DNA from: Bryum argenteum
Taxonomy: Eukaryota; Streptophyta; Bryopsida; Bryales; Bryaceae
Reading direction: 5' to 3'
NCBI GenBank assembly: GCA_037043015.1
Contig: CM073330.1
Coordinates: 10,620,512-10,684,511, forward strand
DNA length: 64,000 nucleotides
Positions within the stretch are counted from its first letter, which is position 1. Each line of letters begins with the position of its first letter. Of this stretch, positions 43,831 through 56,059 are shown one piece after another. A program made the position numbers and the translations under genes. A model generated the notes under the pieces. That model was given only the letters and a program-made list of their open reading frames with translations. It was not told where the DNA came from and did not search any database.

Positions 43831-46800
43831 TGCGCCATTAGCTCTGCATACGAATTGATCATTTGAAGTGCTCAGTAAATCATAACTTCTGTTTTCTTGA
43901 ACCCTCGTTCTTGAAAAGTTCACCAAATCGTCGTGATACTTCGTTCTTTTCTTCACAACCAGATTCATTGTTGTTAGACTTGTTATAGCCGTTGTTGTCA
44001 AGTAGTTTACGTTGCAAGTTGTAGTTGGAAGGTTTTCTTGTTTTTGAGTCGCCATGGCTGATAGCAAAGATTTGCTACATGTTCAACGTTTTTCTGGAGA
44101 GCATTTTCACGTATGGAAGTTTCAGATGCAGATTATTCTGAAAGGACGAGAGCTCATGTCTGTTGTTGACGGTACAGACACACTTGCGAATGCATTAGAT
44201 CATGTTGCTTGGCACCGCAAGGATAGTCAAGCTGCAAGTCTTTTAGTTCAGACTCTTGATTATGATATCATGAAGTCACTAGTTACTTGTACCACCGCAC
44301 ATGCAATGTGGAACCAGCTTCTCACCATGCAGGAGCGCAAAGCCAACAATAATTTTGATAGCTTACAGAAAGAGTTCTTCGAACTTAAGTACATCCCAGA
44401 GCAAGGCATCTCTGGTCTCATTGATCGCATATCTGAGATTATCAGTCGCCTTAAAGATCTTAGTGACACCACATTTACTTCTCGGGCTATCATTGTTCGC
44501 TTGCTTTCTAGTCTTCCGCGATCTTACAATCAGCTTAAATGCGCATGGGACAGTGTCGCCAAGAACGAGCAGACACTAGAGGCTCTTACTTTACGTTTGC
44601 TGAATGAAGAAGTGAAGTTACGTGATGAAGCTACCGAAGACGCTACAACTGCATTTGCTGCTTATAGACCGTACTCTAATAATCCTCGCATCAGTGGGAG
44701 CAAGATGAATGTGAATCCTAAACCATGAGAGAATCAGTTCAACAGTGGGAGCAAGCCGTCCTCGAGCACAGGCGATCGGCCGTTTCTTAACTATGAACAG
44801 CGTCAAGCTCGACAAGCCTATTACGACAATCTGAAGAAGACTTCTCGTTGTTACGAATGTGGAGACGAAGGGCATTGGGGACGTGAATGCCCCAAACGTT
44901 TGAAGCGCTTACACGAAGAATCAAAACGTTCTGACTTTACCAAGCCCTCGGTACAAGGTTTTGTAGCTCTCGAATCAGCATCATCAAGCGTCAATGAGCC
45001 ATCAATGGAGCAAGCATTTACAGCTATCTCTCTTTCTTTTGACACCAGTTTCGAAGCCATTTCTTCAATTCCTGAAGACTGTTGGTATGCTGATAGCGGA
45101 GCCACTCGTCACATGTGCTCTCGCTTGGACTGGTTTGCATCAATTGATAGCATATCCGATGGTCAATGGCCGATTCGTGGCATTTCGCCTGAGCCATTGC
45201 ATGCTCGTGGAATTGGCATAATTCGAATTATGTGTTTGGTCGATGGTGTCTCGAAACCTGGTGAGCTTCAAGAAGTTTTATACGTTCCCGGTTTATCAAG
45301 CAATCTTTTCTCCGTCTCGCGTGCTGCATCTCGAGGCATTGATACCATCTGCAGCAAGTCAACGTGCTCCCTTATTTCCAAGAATGAGAAGATCATGGAA
45401 GGAGTTATGATCGGCATGCTGTACAAACTTTCGATTCAAGTTGTTATACCGAGCGAGCGATGTTTAATTGCAGCAAGTATTGGAACCAGTCACCTATGTG
45501 ATGAACGACAACCGCTTCAAATCTGGCATGATAGACTTAGCCACATCAACCATGAGTATATTCGGAAGATGGCTCGATCCGAACTCGTTCATGGCTTACA
45601 GATCACGAACTCTGGTGACGATCTTTTCTGCGAAGGTTGTGTTCATGGGAAACACCATCGTGCACCGTTCCCGTTACATGTAGATCCTCGTGATCGTAAA
45701 GCCAACCCCGGTATGCTTATTCACAGCGACATTTGTTACATGCCTGAAATTTCTCTCAGTATTTTGCTGTTTTTAAGGACGATGCCACGAGCTATCGCAT
45801 GATATATTGTTTAAGAAACAAATCAGACATCTATATCAGCCTTCGCCAAGTTGTTCAGCGTATCCAACGCGAAACGAAACATCCGGTCGAGATTCTTAGG
45901 AGCGATCAAGGCTCTGAATATACGAGCATCAAGACAAAGCAATTCCTGTCCGACAACAACATTCGACAAGAGTTTACATGTGTTTACACCCCGGAACAGA
46001 ACGCCGTTGCTGAGCGAGAATGTCGCATTATTGTCGAAGCGGTTCGTAGCATGCTTTTTGCTCGCAACATTCCTTCAAAATTTTGGGCAGAAGCTGCTCA
46101 CACAGCGACTTACATCCTCAACCGGTCCTATACTCGAACTCAACCAGACAAGACTCCATATGAAGCATGGTTCGGCATCAAACCCTCTGTTGCTCATGTT
46201 CGAGTTTTTGGATGCGATGCTTTTATACACGTTCCGGCTGCCTTGCGGAAGAAATTGTCGAGTAAAACACACAAAGCTATGTTCCTCGGTTACTCTGATG
46301 AGAGCAAAGCTTACCGTCTTTGGGACCATGTTTTACAACGCATTGTTGTTTCCCGTGATGTTATCTTTCACGAGAACACTACAACGGATTCGTCATCACC
46401 AGAAATCCGTCCATCGACCCGTTTTATATCTCCTCTTCAAGTTGACTTCGTTCAACCAGTTGGTGAAATGGCTCATCCTGTTCAGCCTCCCATCGACCCT
46501 TTCCCTCTTGGAGTTCCGCCGCCACCGCCTGATCCCCCAGCACCTCCTGTCGAGATTGACCACCCTGCTATAATCCTGCCGACTCGACTTCGTCCTCGAG
46601 AGAATATCAAAGGACCGAATCTTTATGGAGACTGGGCTTGCATAGCTCAAGGCGAGGATGACAAATTTTCACAATCACATGAACCAAAGTCTTATCAAGA
46701 AGCTTTACGTTCTCCTGACTCTGCTTCGTGGCAAACTGCCATGACTGCTAAGTACGATTCCTTGATACAGAATAAAACTTGGACTCTTGTGCCTCTACCA

Positions 46801-47957
46801 TCCTCTCGCACTGCCATCAAGTGCAAATGGTGTTTCAAGCTTAAGTACAACTCTGATGGCACTATCAATCGCTTTAAGGCGAGACTCGTTGCCAAAGGGT
46901 CCCGGCATTGACTTCACCGAGACCTATTCTCCAATGGTGCGATTTGAAAGCATACGTGCTGTCCTTGCGATTGCTGCGGCCGAAGACCTTGAGATTCGTC
47001 AATTCGACATTCGGACTGCTTTTCTTCATGGTACGATTGACGAAGAACTATATATGGAGCAACCTTCCGGCTTTCTAGATCCTGAACATCCTGATTGGGT
47101 ATGTCGTCTCCACAAATCTCTTCACGGCCTTCGACAAGCATCACGTGCTTGGAACACCCGCTTCGACGACTTTGCTCGGAAGGACAACCTTATTCCAGCA
47201 TCGGACCCTTGTGTGTACGTTTCGACTAATCACCCTGTGCTCATCCTCACCATTTTCGTTGACGATGGATTGATCATCTGCAAATCCACCACTCGCATCG
47301 ACTCTATCATGCACCAAATGAATGGTGTATTTGATAATACAAATGGTACTCCTGACGTTTACGTAGGCTTACGCATTCGAAGAAATCGAGATCTCAAGGA
47401 AATCTTCCTTGATCAACAACTCTACATTGAGCGCATGCTTACTCAATATGGCTTCACCGATTCAGCTCCTGTCAACCTTCCTGCTGATCCTCATCTGGTA
47501 CTCACTTATGGGATGGATCCGGAGATTGATACGGAACCTACCTACCCCTACAGTGAAGCTCTTGGCAGCTTACAATGGGCTCAAGTAGGGACTCGCCCCG
47601 ACATATCTTTTGCCGTGAACAACGCTGCTGCATTCGCGTCTGCACAGACACGATCTCATTGTAGTGCTGTCAAGAAAATCTTTAAGTATCTTCACGGTAC
47701 TAAAACTCTTGGCATTCATTACTCAGCGACTAAACATCTTCAGAATATACTTGTTGCTTATAGTGATTCTGATTATGCCAATGATCCTGCCGACCGCAAG
47801 TCTCGAACTGGCCTTCTTCTCTACGTGAACGGTGGACCTATCGTCTGGGCTAGTTGCAAACAAAATTGCGTTGCCACTTCAACGACGGAAGCAGAATACA
47901 TTGCTGCTTGGATGGCAACGAAAGAAGTTATCTGCATGCGACGCTTGCTTACCGACA

Positions 47958-48580
47958 GGGTGATAGTCTGGTTGGGTTACCCAAAAAGGTTGTCCCATAA
48001 ACAATTGCACTCTATGCTGGTGTGACAAACATATTCATTTTTAAACTGTAATACAATTAGACTTCATTAGATGTGGTTTTAGTTGTCTATACTTATAATG
48101 TATCAAGAAAAAAAATTAAAAATTAAAAAAAATATTTTGAAGTAATTTTATTTGATTTTTTAGTTGAAAAAGTAAGTCATGTCCCAATAATCTAAAATCC
48201 ATTGAATCAAGCAAATGGAATATCAACCATTTTTATTTTAATATAATTTTTGAATATGACCTACATCTTCTTGTATAGAATACAAAATAATTTATTTAAT
48301 AATAAACAAATTAATTCATTGTGCACTATACTGCCTGCAAATCCCCAAATTCAGCACTTTTTCCCTCATCTATGAATGGATCCAAAAAAAATAAAAAATC
48401 TAAAAGAAAATCTATAGGCATATATACTTTGATTTCAGTGAGGTGCATGATATTTTATTTTCTATTTTAGGGTCTTTTTACTTGATTAAAATGACTAAAT
48501 TAGACAAACTTTGGAGGCTTTCAATAAAAATAACCTAATTAGTGTGTCCAAAAAGTGATACCCCAAGCTTACCATTGCCC
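47958..48580. mobile_element. Terminal-inverted-repeat element (GGGTGATAGTCTGGTTGG termini), copy 2
   Basis: The left end GGGTGATAGTCTGGTTGGGT continues tacccaaaaaggttgtcc. The right end in complement reads GGGCAATGGTAAGCTTGGGG then tatcactttttggacac, an imperfect match. 623 bp, AT-rich interior, no coding capacity. It abuts the end of the copia 5' piece. Same left terminus as the element at 16788. Confidence 0.45.
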
Positions 48581-50095
48581 TGTAATTTGGCCCTAAGTAC
48601 GAATTTCAACAAAGTGTCTCAAGGTACAATGAAAGTGCATTAGCTTGGTTAAAGACTTAAAGTGACACAACAAAATGCCCAAACTCCAAGAAGAATGTGA
48701 TGCATGAACATGCAAACACTTAATTCCAAACACCTTAGACATATCAACAAAAGTATCAAATAAGTTAAAATATTCATACTTTTGCTAGGGCTTGAACAAT
48801 AAATTATACTAATTACAGACTTTGTTTGAATTATTAAACAATACAAAAAAGTTAAACTATGTAAAGTATTAACTTTGCATGATATCACAATGCCCAAAAG
48901 CCAATATAGAGCAAAAAATGAAAAACAAAAAAGGTGCATAATCTATATTTAGAATCTAACCAACAAATTCTATGAGAAACCAATAGAGAATGTAAGCATA
49001 CCTATATGTAATTCTTAAGGCCTAAAAAAAATACTTAATTCCTATACGTCCCTTCTCATTTTTAGCCTAAATAACGCATTTTCAAAAAATTGTCAAAGAT
49101 GGAAATGGAAGAAACTCATAAATATCTCAATTGTACCAACTTGTAAGACACTTATTGTGAATTATGTTGACCAAGATTTGAGTAAGAAAACTTCATTTAT
49201 AACAAGATGATGACGTATTAGTCCTCAAATGATATTGCAAATCTCATATTTTACTTTAAAGTGGCAAACCTACCAACAAAGCTACTACTATGAAAAAATG
49301 TCCAACTTAAAAGTTATATGCCTTTATCTAAATAACACTTAAAACCAAAAAAATTCATCAAATATATTTTAACCTTAAGTAACACGCAATCATGGTGAAA
49401 CCTCCCAAAAATTCACAAAGAGATAATAGTCCAAAACTAGACCCTTTGCACTTAAATTTATACCATATCTAATAAACATCATTAATTGAGTTGAGAGTTC
49501 TATTTCTAAAAATAGACTTTAATTTGAATTCATCCCAAAAAATAAATTCAAAATCTAGCAGTGGATAAAGGAGATAAAGCTCCTTTTAAATCATCCACTT
49601 TTGTATTTTTTTTCATCATAGAAACATCACAATATATCCAATATCTTAGTTATTTGGATCAAAAAACTTACAACTAGGAAGTTGTAGAGATTCATCTCAA
49701 GATCATACTTATGTAAAAAACCTCCATAAAGATATATATTTGATTTCACATGTTTGGCTTGCATTGGTAAAGAATGCCTTAGATATGTTTCAAAACCCAT
49801 TATCAAAAGCTTCCTTCACTACTATTCATGCCATTAACTCATTAACTCATGCTTTCATTGCTGAGATATGTGTTGGTTTGAGATATGTTTTGGTATGCCT
49901 TTGTGTGTCTATTCAAATTTACTTGTTATTCCCAAGTTTGTCAACACACTTTGTTCAATTATTGGTAATTTTCACTCGTAGGTTGATTGTATTTACACAC
50001 TAACCGACTAACGTTTCAAAATGAACCAAATTTTCCAAAATGTTATGAAATGTCACAAAATGTTACTAAACGATACTAAATGTTACTAAATCATA
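48581..50095. other. AT-rich intergenic DNA
   Basis: No gene supported. A segment at about 49823-49926 (ttcatgccattaactcatta ... tgtgtctattcaaattta) occurs again in inverted orientation at about 55952-56058 with only a handful of differences, so it is a dispersed repeat. Confidence 0.45.
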
Positions 50096-50099
50096 TTAA

Positions 50100-50359
50100 C
50101 CCCTAAAGGTCCAAGAAAGCGGAAATCGCTTTTTGGAATTTCCGCAGGGGGAAAATTCAGCTAACTTTGACCATTATAATCTCAAAATTGGAGAAAAATT
50201 AACGGTTCAAATTTGACATTCAAGAAAAGGGTCAAGTTAACTTCAAGATCCTACGGTTGGATCTTCTAATCAATGCTTAAATTGAGTTTCTTTGCACTTA
50301 AAGTAGAAGAAGGTCCTTTTTGATAATCTAAACAATTTTGTATCAAGGACCTTTAGGGG
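50100..50359. mobile_element. TTAA-flanked small element, piggyBac-like termini (copy 3, cleanest)
   Basis: 260 bp with perfect 13-bp inverted ends, CCCCTAAAGGTCC and GGACCTTTAGGGG, flanked by TTAA at 50096-50099 and 50360-50363. The interior shares tccaaccgtaggatcttg (inverted) with 11967-12224. TTAA duplication plus CCC-starting ends is the hallmark of the piggyBac superfamily. No transposase. Confidence 0.8.
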
Positions 50360-50363
50360 TTAA

Positions 50364-50848
50364 GTATAAAAAAAATGTACGAAATAAGATGAATTTTTAT
50401 AGATTTTGTTTTTCTCAAATCAAAAAAATAAAAATGACATAGAACAAAATTGAATAAGATACAATTCTTTTCCATCAGTAAGTAACTTCCTTACAAAGTA
50501 TCATTATGACCTTAAGTCTAGATTTTTCCCAAACTATAAATTTTCTGCTCACTTGTAATTATTTACACATAGCCATGTAATCAAAAGGTATTATCAAAAT
50601 GGTTCGAAATTCCATATAAACAGAACTTGTAAATCGTTATCAGGAACTTGGTTGTAGTGCTTAGAAATGATATGCTGAAAATGCTTCAAAATTATCTCTA
50701 ACCACTTTGTTTCTACCGTAACGTAGAAATGTGATTGGAAGAGATAGAATAATTATATTGTAACGTTTCATTAAATAAAATTATACTAGTATATATCTGT
50801 TCTAAGAAAAAATAAAAAATAAAAAAATAAAAAGAAAAAGAAAAAGAA

Positions 50849-50880
<32 letters not shown>

Positions 50881-51720
50881 AGAGTATTTGATTAATTTTG
50901 AGCAAGGTGCCACACTTTTGAACAACCCAATGTATCCCCCGATCCAAAAAATAACCTTTAACATCCAAAAAAAGAGCTCAATAGTGACAAATAATTAAGA
51001 CAAGATATATCATACCTTTTCAAGAGGTTTATGCCTGTAAAATGCTTACAAAGCATTGAAGTATAAATCTCTCTACAAATATCATAAAGGTGCAACCCGT
51101 CTAATACTTAGAACAATCCTTATTCTCACTTTAACTTTATCTATTTGAAATGATACAAATATGTATAAGTGACTAATGCAAATAGTCTAGTCTTGACCAC
51201 ATATTCATATTCAAATATATCATTACCAAGGAGTATCCTTGATAATCAAACACCAACTTGAAATAATATTGCTATAATCCGCAAGAAAATTAATGTAAAA
51301 ATATTAAAAGGTAGAATTTCCACCACCAAGAGGATAATTTCCTTTGACAACGAAATAGAAAATAGTGATGCAATTGTTATCTCAAGCATGAATGTTCAAT
51401 GTAGAGCTATACTTAGATAACTTAGATATTCCTTCTCCTTTTGTTGATTCCTAAACATCTTTTTGGATTATAATGTACACACCTGATGGAGTCCTCACTT
51501 CATATTAATGTCATAAACTACAAACTATATGCCTTAATATATCTAGGGAGATGTCAAATAGTGTGTGTTTGTAGCGAGAGAATTTCTCAGTTGGAACATT
51601 TTGGTGATAAAGAGCTCGTGACTAAAAGACACTTAAGTCCCCCGAGAGTCTTGTTATTATGCATGACCGCTTTTCCTGAAACGTCCTGAAATGGTCAATC
51701 CCACTCCCACGGCCCTTCTT
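50364..51720. other. AT-rich intergenic DNA
   Basis: No gene seen. Contains purine microsatellites at about 50826-50882 (gaaa and aagaaa runs). Confidence 0.45.
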
Positions 51721-53040
51721 TGAAGTTCTGATAGCATACGAGGGTTTACACGAGGGTTTACACGAGGAGGAGTTCGATTTGAAGAATTGTGGTTGAGTGC
51801 GTAGAGCTATTTAGGAGTGCTTCTTGGGCGGCGGCGACAAGGATTCTGGTGCGAAGAAGCTGTGTGTGCGTGCGTGGCCGTGGTGAGAGATTGTCGCGAG
51901 GTGCTCCTCTAGGAGGCCGAAGCAATCTACTGCTTCTGCCTCTACACAATTGCTGGTATCGTGTTTGTGTTGGTGGAAGTGAAGAGGGCTGAAGAGGGGT
52001 ACGTATTTGTGATCCGCTGGAATCGAGGATGATAGTGTAAGATCTTTGAGGACGGGTACTGCGATTGACAAGGAGATCGATGTAGTCGAACGGCCTGAAT
52101 TAGGTTCCGGACAACATTCAAGGATCATACTTGTATCGAATTGGATCCGAATCCGTGTGTGGGTGTGTGACAGCCTGTTTGGTGATTCAAATAAGTTGCA
52201 ATGAATGAGAGGGGTGATACGTCTCAAGAAATTGGTAGGCTAGACTCTCCTCATCCATGCATGCCTTGGGAGCTTGAGGGAATGGGGCGACAATAGCAGC
52301 ATATTGTGAGGCCGGCGAAAGCGACAACAACAGAACACCCTGTAGAGTATAAAACCGGGAGGAAGGGAGTAAGAGAAGGCCAGCAGACACAACGAGCCCG
52401 GTGGGAAAGGGAGGGAGGGAGGGATTGAGGTTGCAGCCCCAGCTGTAGAACTGTCACCAGCGAACGAGCACCAGCAAACGAGCACCAGCGAACGCGTCGC
52501 ATTGAGCACGCAAGAGTAGACCACGCACGGAGGGAGGGCGAAGCTCCAACCCTCCGTATGCCCTTTCTCGCTTTCACATGCCCAATTTACACGGGCTCAT
52601 GGGTCTCTTTCTAGGCCGGTCTCGCCTCACACACGGAACCGTGTAGAATCGTGAGCTATCATCCTCAACCCCAGCTCCAATGAGCAATTTCTGTTCGAGT
52701 AGGTGTCGTACGATTGCCCCTTGTGTGTTCTGATTTAGTCTGCTCTTGTGTGTTCTGATTTAGTCTGCTCTTGTGTGTTCTGATTTTGTCTGCTCTTGTG
52801 TGTTCTGCTTGCACCCATTGTTTGTTGGGTTTGTTGTAGGACCCCCTTCTGACTCACCCATTGTTTGTTCGGTTTGTTGTAGGACCCCGTTCTGACTTTG
52901 TTTGCCCCACGTGGTCTCATACGAACGCGTCCTGATTCAATCGGCTGAATCATCAGTGCAGCAGATGTGTTGTGCGTGAGCGCCAGGGCAGGAATCCCAT
53001 TTTGTGTTATGTGTTAGAGTCGGAGTGATTCAGGGCGAGA
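51721..53040. other. GC-richer region with tandem repeats, upstream of the BURP-like remnant
   Basis: No gene recognised. Repeats include ttacacgaggg (two copies, about 51745), gcgaacgagcaccag (three near 52455-52495), a 25-bp unit ttgtgtgttctgatttagtctgctc in about four copies (52718-52806), and a unit of about 50 bp beginning cacccattgtttgttggg in two copies (about 52812-52912). It could hold a promoter and leader of the degraded gene that follows. Confidence 0.4.
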
Positions 53041-53073
53041 AGGAGAGCGTCTAGGGGTGTTGTGTAGTCGGCA

Positions 53074-53768
53074 ATGATCACGGTGCCTGAGGGTTTGCTC
53101 CGGCCCAAGCAGTTGCTGCTACGGAGTGCTTTTTTTGTAAATGTGGGTTCGCACTGGAGCATGGGTGAGCATGGCGTGCGCGTGGCGAACAACGAAGTAG
53201 TGCCTTGGGATTGGAGATGCGAGGAGTATTGCCCTGCTGCAGCTGCCAGTGCCGGCTTGGAGGGTTCACCAGGGACGAGCCCAAGATCGCCGCGAACATA
53301 GAATCTCCCAAACCATCAACGCTTTCCAGCGAGATTTGTGGCTGGAGTCCCCTCTTGAGGAGGAAAACACCGTGACTCCGGATAGGAACCTCATAGGCTT
53401 GGAGTCCGAGAGAGATTTCCTGAGATCGCCACGGCCATCACCACGGCCGCCTACCTCGGCCATCACCACGGCCGCCTACCTGTGCGGCTACGGAGCCCTG
53501 CCCGCCTCCATGTCCAACAAGCTGTCATGTCGAATGGGAAGGTGCTGTCTACCAGAAACACACCGGCATCCGCTGTCAAAGAGTGCGTGAGCATCGCCGA
53601 GTTGAGGAAAGGAAGTGAGGCAGAGGGAAAAAGCATTCTGGTGTGTCATGTGGGGACTTCCCGTCGGCCTTTTACTACTGTCACCAAGTGACGGGCACCA
53701 AGGTGATCAGAGCCACCCTCAAGCCTGCGGAGTCTCACGCGTTCCCTTCAACAGTGAAAGAGAGTTAG
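53074..53768 (+). pseudogene. Decayed gene with a BURP-like C-terminus
   Basis: GC-rich with coding-like but broken frames. Near the 3' end, GKSILVCHVG lies in one frame and, one frame over, DFPSAFYYCHQVTGTKVIRA then TLKPAESHAFPST ends at a stop at 53766-53768. The pattern ...VCH...P.A.YYCH...TKV... is typical of the last third of BURP domains (repeated Cys-His pairs). The two frames meet near 53655, so at least one frameshift separates them. Upstream, SAFFVNVGSHWSMGEHGVRV and AAYLCGYGALPASM might be further remnants. A tandem ccacggccatcaccacggcc repeat lies near 53428-53478. BURP proteins are secreted plant wall proteins; identification rests on a short motif. Confidence 0.4.
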
Positions 53769-54184
53769 CCTGCTCTGTGTAACTGCGCTTTCCTGGCGAG
53801 GGGATCAGTCTAATCGCTTCATTATGTACACTATACCTGACAGACAATTTTGGGGTGAATAAAGTTGCCGTATGTGGATTTAGAGCACAGTAGACTTGAT
53901 TTGCTCGCTAGAACCTTCTGTGTAGGCTGCGATGGATTCATGGGATGGAATTCGTCAAGCCGCGTGAATAAATGTTGGCTGATGACAGTTGAGGCGTTCC
54001 TGGACAGTGAGAATGTTTGTTCTAGGAGATAGCTGGTCTTGAGTGAGTCCACTGTAAGGGAGTGTTGTGGTTCGTCCTGTCTGTGTATAATCAACAACCT
54101 TGTGCGTATAGTGAATGGTGTCACTTCCCTATGATAGAGGTCATGGTTGGATCTCAGTTGGGATGAAAGTCCTGCAATATGTAT

Positions 54185-54453
54185 TGTTGATCTTATCGAT
54201 AAGCTACTACAACAACAACACACTACAACAACAACGTACGACACACGAGTGTATGCTTGAACTGAATTCGATTAGTAGGAGAGAAGAAAGTGAAAACAAG
54301 AAGATACAGACATGAGCACTACTCGCTCGATTATCTACAAGTACCAATGGATGAATGTTCACTGACTAGATGAATGAACTAATCTGCACTAACTAATATT
54401 CACTTACTAGTATATTACTGTATGACTATACTGAAGTGCTATTGTTTCCAATA
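54185..54453 (-). repeat. 3' LTR of the copia element, inverted
   Basis: 269 bp. Reads TATTGGAAACAATAG...GATCAACA on the minus strand. Differs from the LTR at 43544-43816 by about three substitutions and one 4-bp gap. Confidence 0.92.
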
Positions 54454-54766
54454 CTCCCACTCACTGAAGTCCGTGTCATACTGGAATATACACAATCTCC
54501 CACTCAGGGTGGCATGGACAGCAGGGAGTTCCGTAAGATAGAAAACTGAGGAAAGGGTAAGGATGTCAGCTTTTTGTCGATCCGTAGGAATGTAAGTGGT
54601 GAGAATTTCACCCAAAGATTGTTTCTCGGTCACAGCTCGATATATGATGTCGATATGCTTGGTTCGTCTCCCAAAATCGCCATGATGAATTAACCGGATT
54701 GCAGCTTGATTATCTGAGAATAACGGAGTGGGATTTGCTTGAGTGAGTAAACCGATGGTACATTCT
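54185..54766 (-). mobile_element. Ty1/copia LTR retrotransposon, 3' piece in inverted orientation (fossil, broken)
   Basis: Read on the minus strand: the last part of RNase H with LFSDNQAAIRL, RRTKHIDI and ILTTYIPTDRQKADIL (about 54766-54500), then a short purine tract (gtgggag) and the 3' LTR (54453-54185). ATACA follows the LTR on that strand (tgtat at 54180-54184), the same five bases that precede the 5' LTR at 43544. Together with the near-identical LTRs this makes it the other end of the same insertion, separated by an inversion. Not a separate functional element. Confidence 0.88.
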
Positions 54767-56059
54767 TAGAGGCTTTTTCTATCTTGTGTCGGACTCTCGG
54801 ATTTCCAGTAGCTAAAATGGAGAGGTTAAAAGTAATATCTAGCCCTAAGAATTTGTTCTAGGTGCTCCACATACTGCAAGGTACATGTATAAAATTATAA
54901 TAGTTACTAACAAAGCCAAATTCTAAAACCTTCATTTAGAAATTCTAGTCTTCAAGTTCAAAGAGGTAGTTTAAATTTATTTTATTTTTAGTTGATTTTT
55001 AAAAATACTTTTAACCTTATAACCAAATTAGTACTCCAAAATGACCCAAGTCAAAAAATTACCAAATTCACATAGGCATCCTCCAAAAATTTCAAAAACA
55101 ATCTCCACAATTTCTAGAAATTTTACTATTTTCTCTTTGAAGATTTGTCAAAATTTGGGATCATGGAATTTTTTCAAAGTCTATTTCCGAAAGTCAAGAT
55201 TCATAAAAGGCACCTAGTCACCATTCAGCTTTTCTCAAACAAAACATATGTAACGTAGTGCATGTTTTGCTATATTGTTGTTTTTAGACCTCCTTTTAGA
55301 GAATAATTTTGTATGAAGGTGAAATGAGTCTCTAAAACTCTGCAGGAACGTATCCAATTTGATTATCTACATGGAAAAAAGTATGGCCAAATTTTTTGGG
55401 ATAACAATGTTTAAACCCTCCTTTACACCATAGAGACTATGTTTCCCAAACTATGCCCGAAAGAACTTTCGCACAAACTTTGGATATTACGATCTTGCAA
55501 ATGGAAGTTATATAACAGTCAGTTTTTGAAAAGTATCTAAAGATAGTCTTGGGTACAAGATCTTACAGAGTTACAGTTACAGAGTTACAGCTGGAAGATT
55601 CATGAAGACAACAAGAACTATAAGAGGTAATGGTATGGAGATGCACGAGGTAAGGAAGACGGATAGGAAAAGGGTGAGGGAAATGGATATCCACGAGGGT
55701 GTAGTTATCTAGGACACACTTGAAGAAAAACCAAGGAGGAGGTCGAGGATATGCCTTGTGCAGCGGTCGAATTCTGGATTGCTTTAACGAGTTAAATAAA
55801 ACCCGAGTGGTGAAGTTTCTATCTAAGTCTCTAGGGTGGAACGTGGCCTCGTAACTTGTAGGTAATGCACGGGTGCGAGAGGGGTTAGTTCGCCATACTT
55901 AGCCTCGTAATTCTTGGGTTTACTCTCTTTTTAAACCTCACCATGTGAAGGTCTTCATATAGTTAAATTTGAATAGACACACAAAGGCATTCCAAAACAT
56001 ATCTCAAATCGACACATATCTCAGTAATGAAAGCATGAGTTAATGAGTTCATGGCATGA
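54767..56059. other. AT-rich intergenic DNA
   Basis: No gene seen. Holds a short ttacagagttacag duplication (about 55567-55590) and, at about 55952-56058, the inverted partner of the dispersed segment at 49823-49926. Confidence 0.45.

Larger units (their letters stand above)
43544..47957 (+). mobile_element. Ty1/copia LTR retrotransposon, 5' piece (fossil, broken)
   Basis: Parts in order: 5' LTR 43544-43816; primer-binding site from 43817; gag region from about 44054 with a CCHC zinc knuckle (CYECGDEGHWGREC, about 44850); protease with DSGATRHMC (about 45085); a GAG-pre-integrase HH-CC zinc region and integrase core (about 45500-46300); reverse transcriptase (about 46680-47460, with FVDDG); and the first part of RNase H (about 47640-47957). 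The order integrase before reverse transcriptase identifies copia. The coding region has about three or four breaks, so the copy is dead. The rest of RNase H and the 3' LTR lie in opposite orientation at 54185-54766. LTR divergence of about 1% suggests a young insertion, well under a few million years at usual plant rates (inference). ATACA flanks the left end (43539-43543). Confidence 0.93.

Noticed and set aside
50713-50968. Phe/Ser-rich minus-strand frames
   Set aside because: Produced by gaaa/aagaaa microsatellites; low complexity.
52240-52577. Two overlapping minus-strand frames of about 100 codons near 52.4 kb
   Set aside because: GC-rich, repeat-containing leader-like DNA with competing frames and no domain; not supported as a gene.
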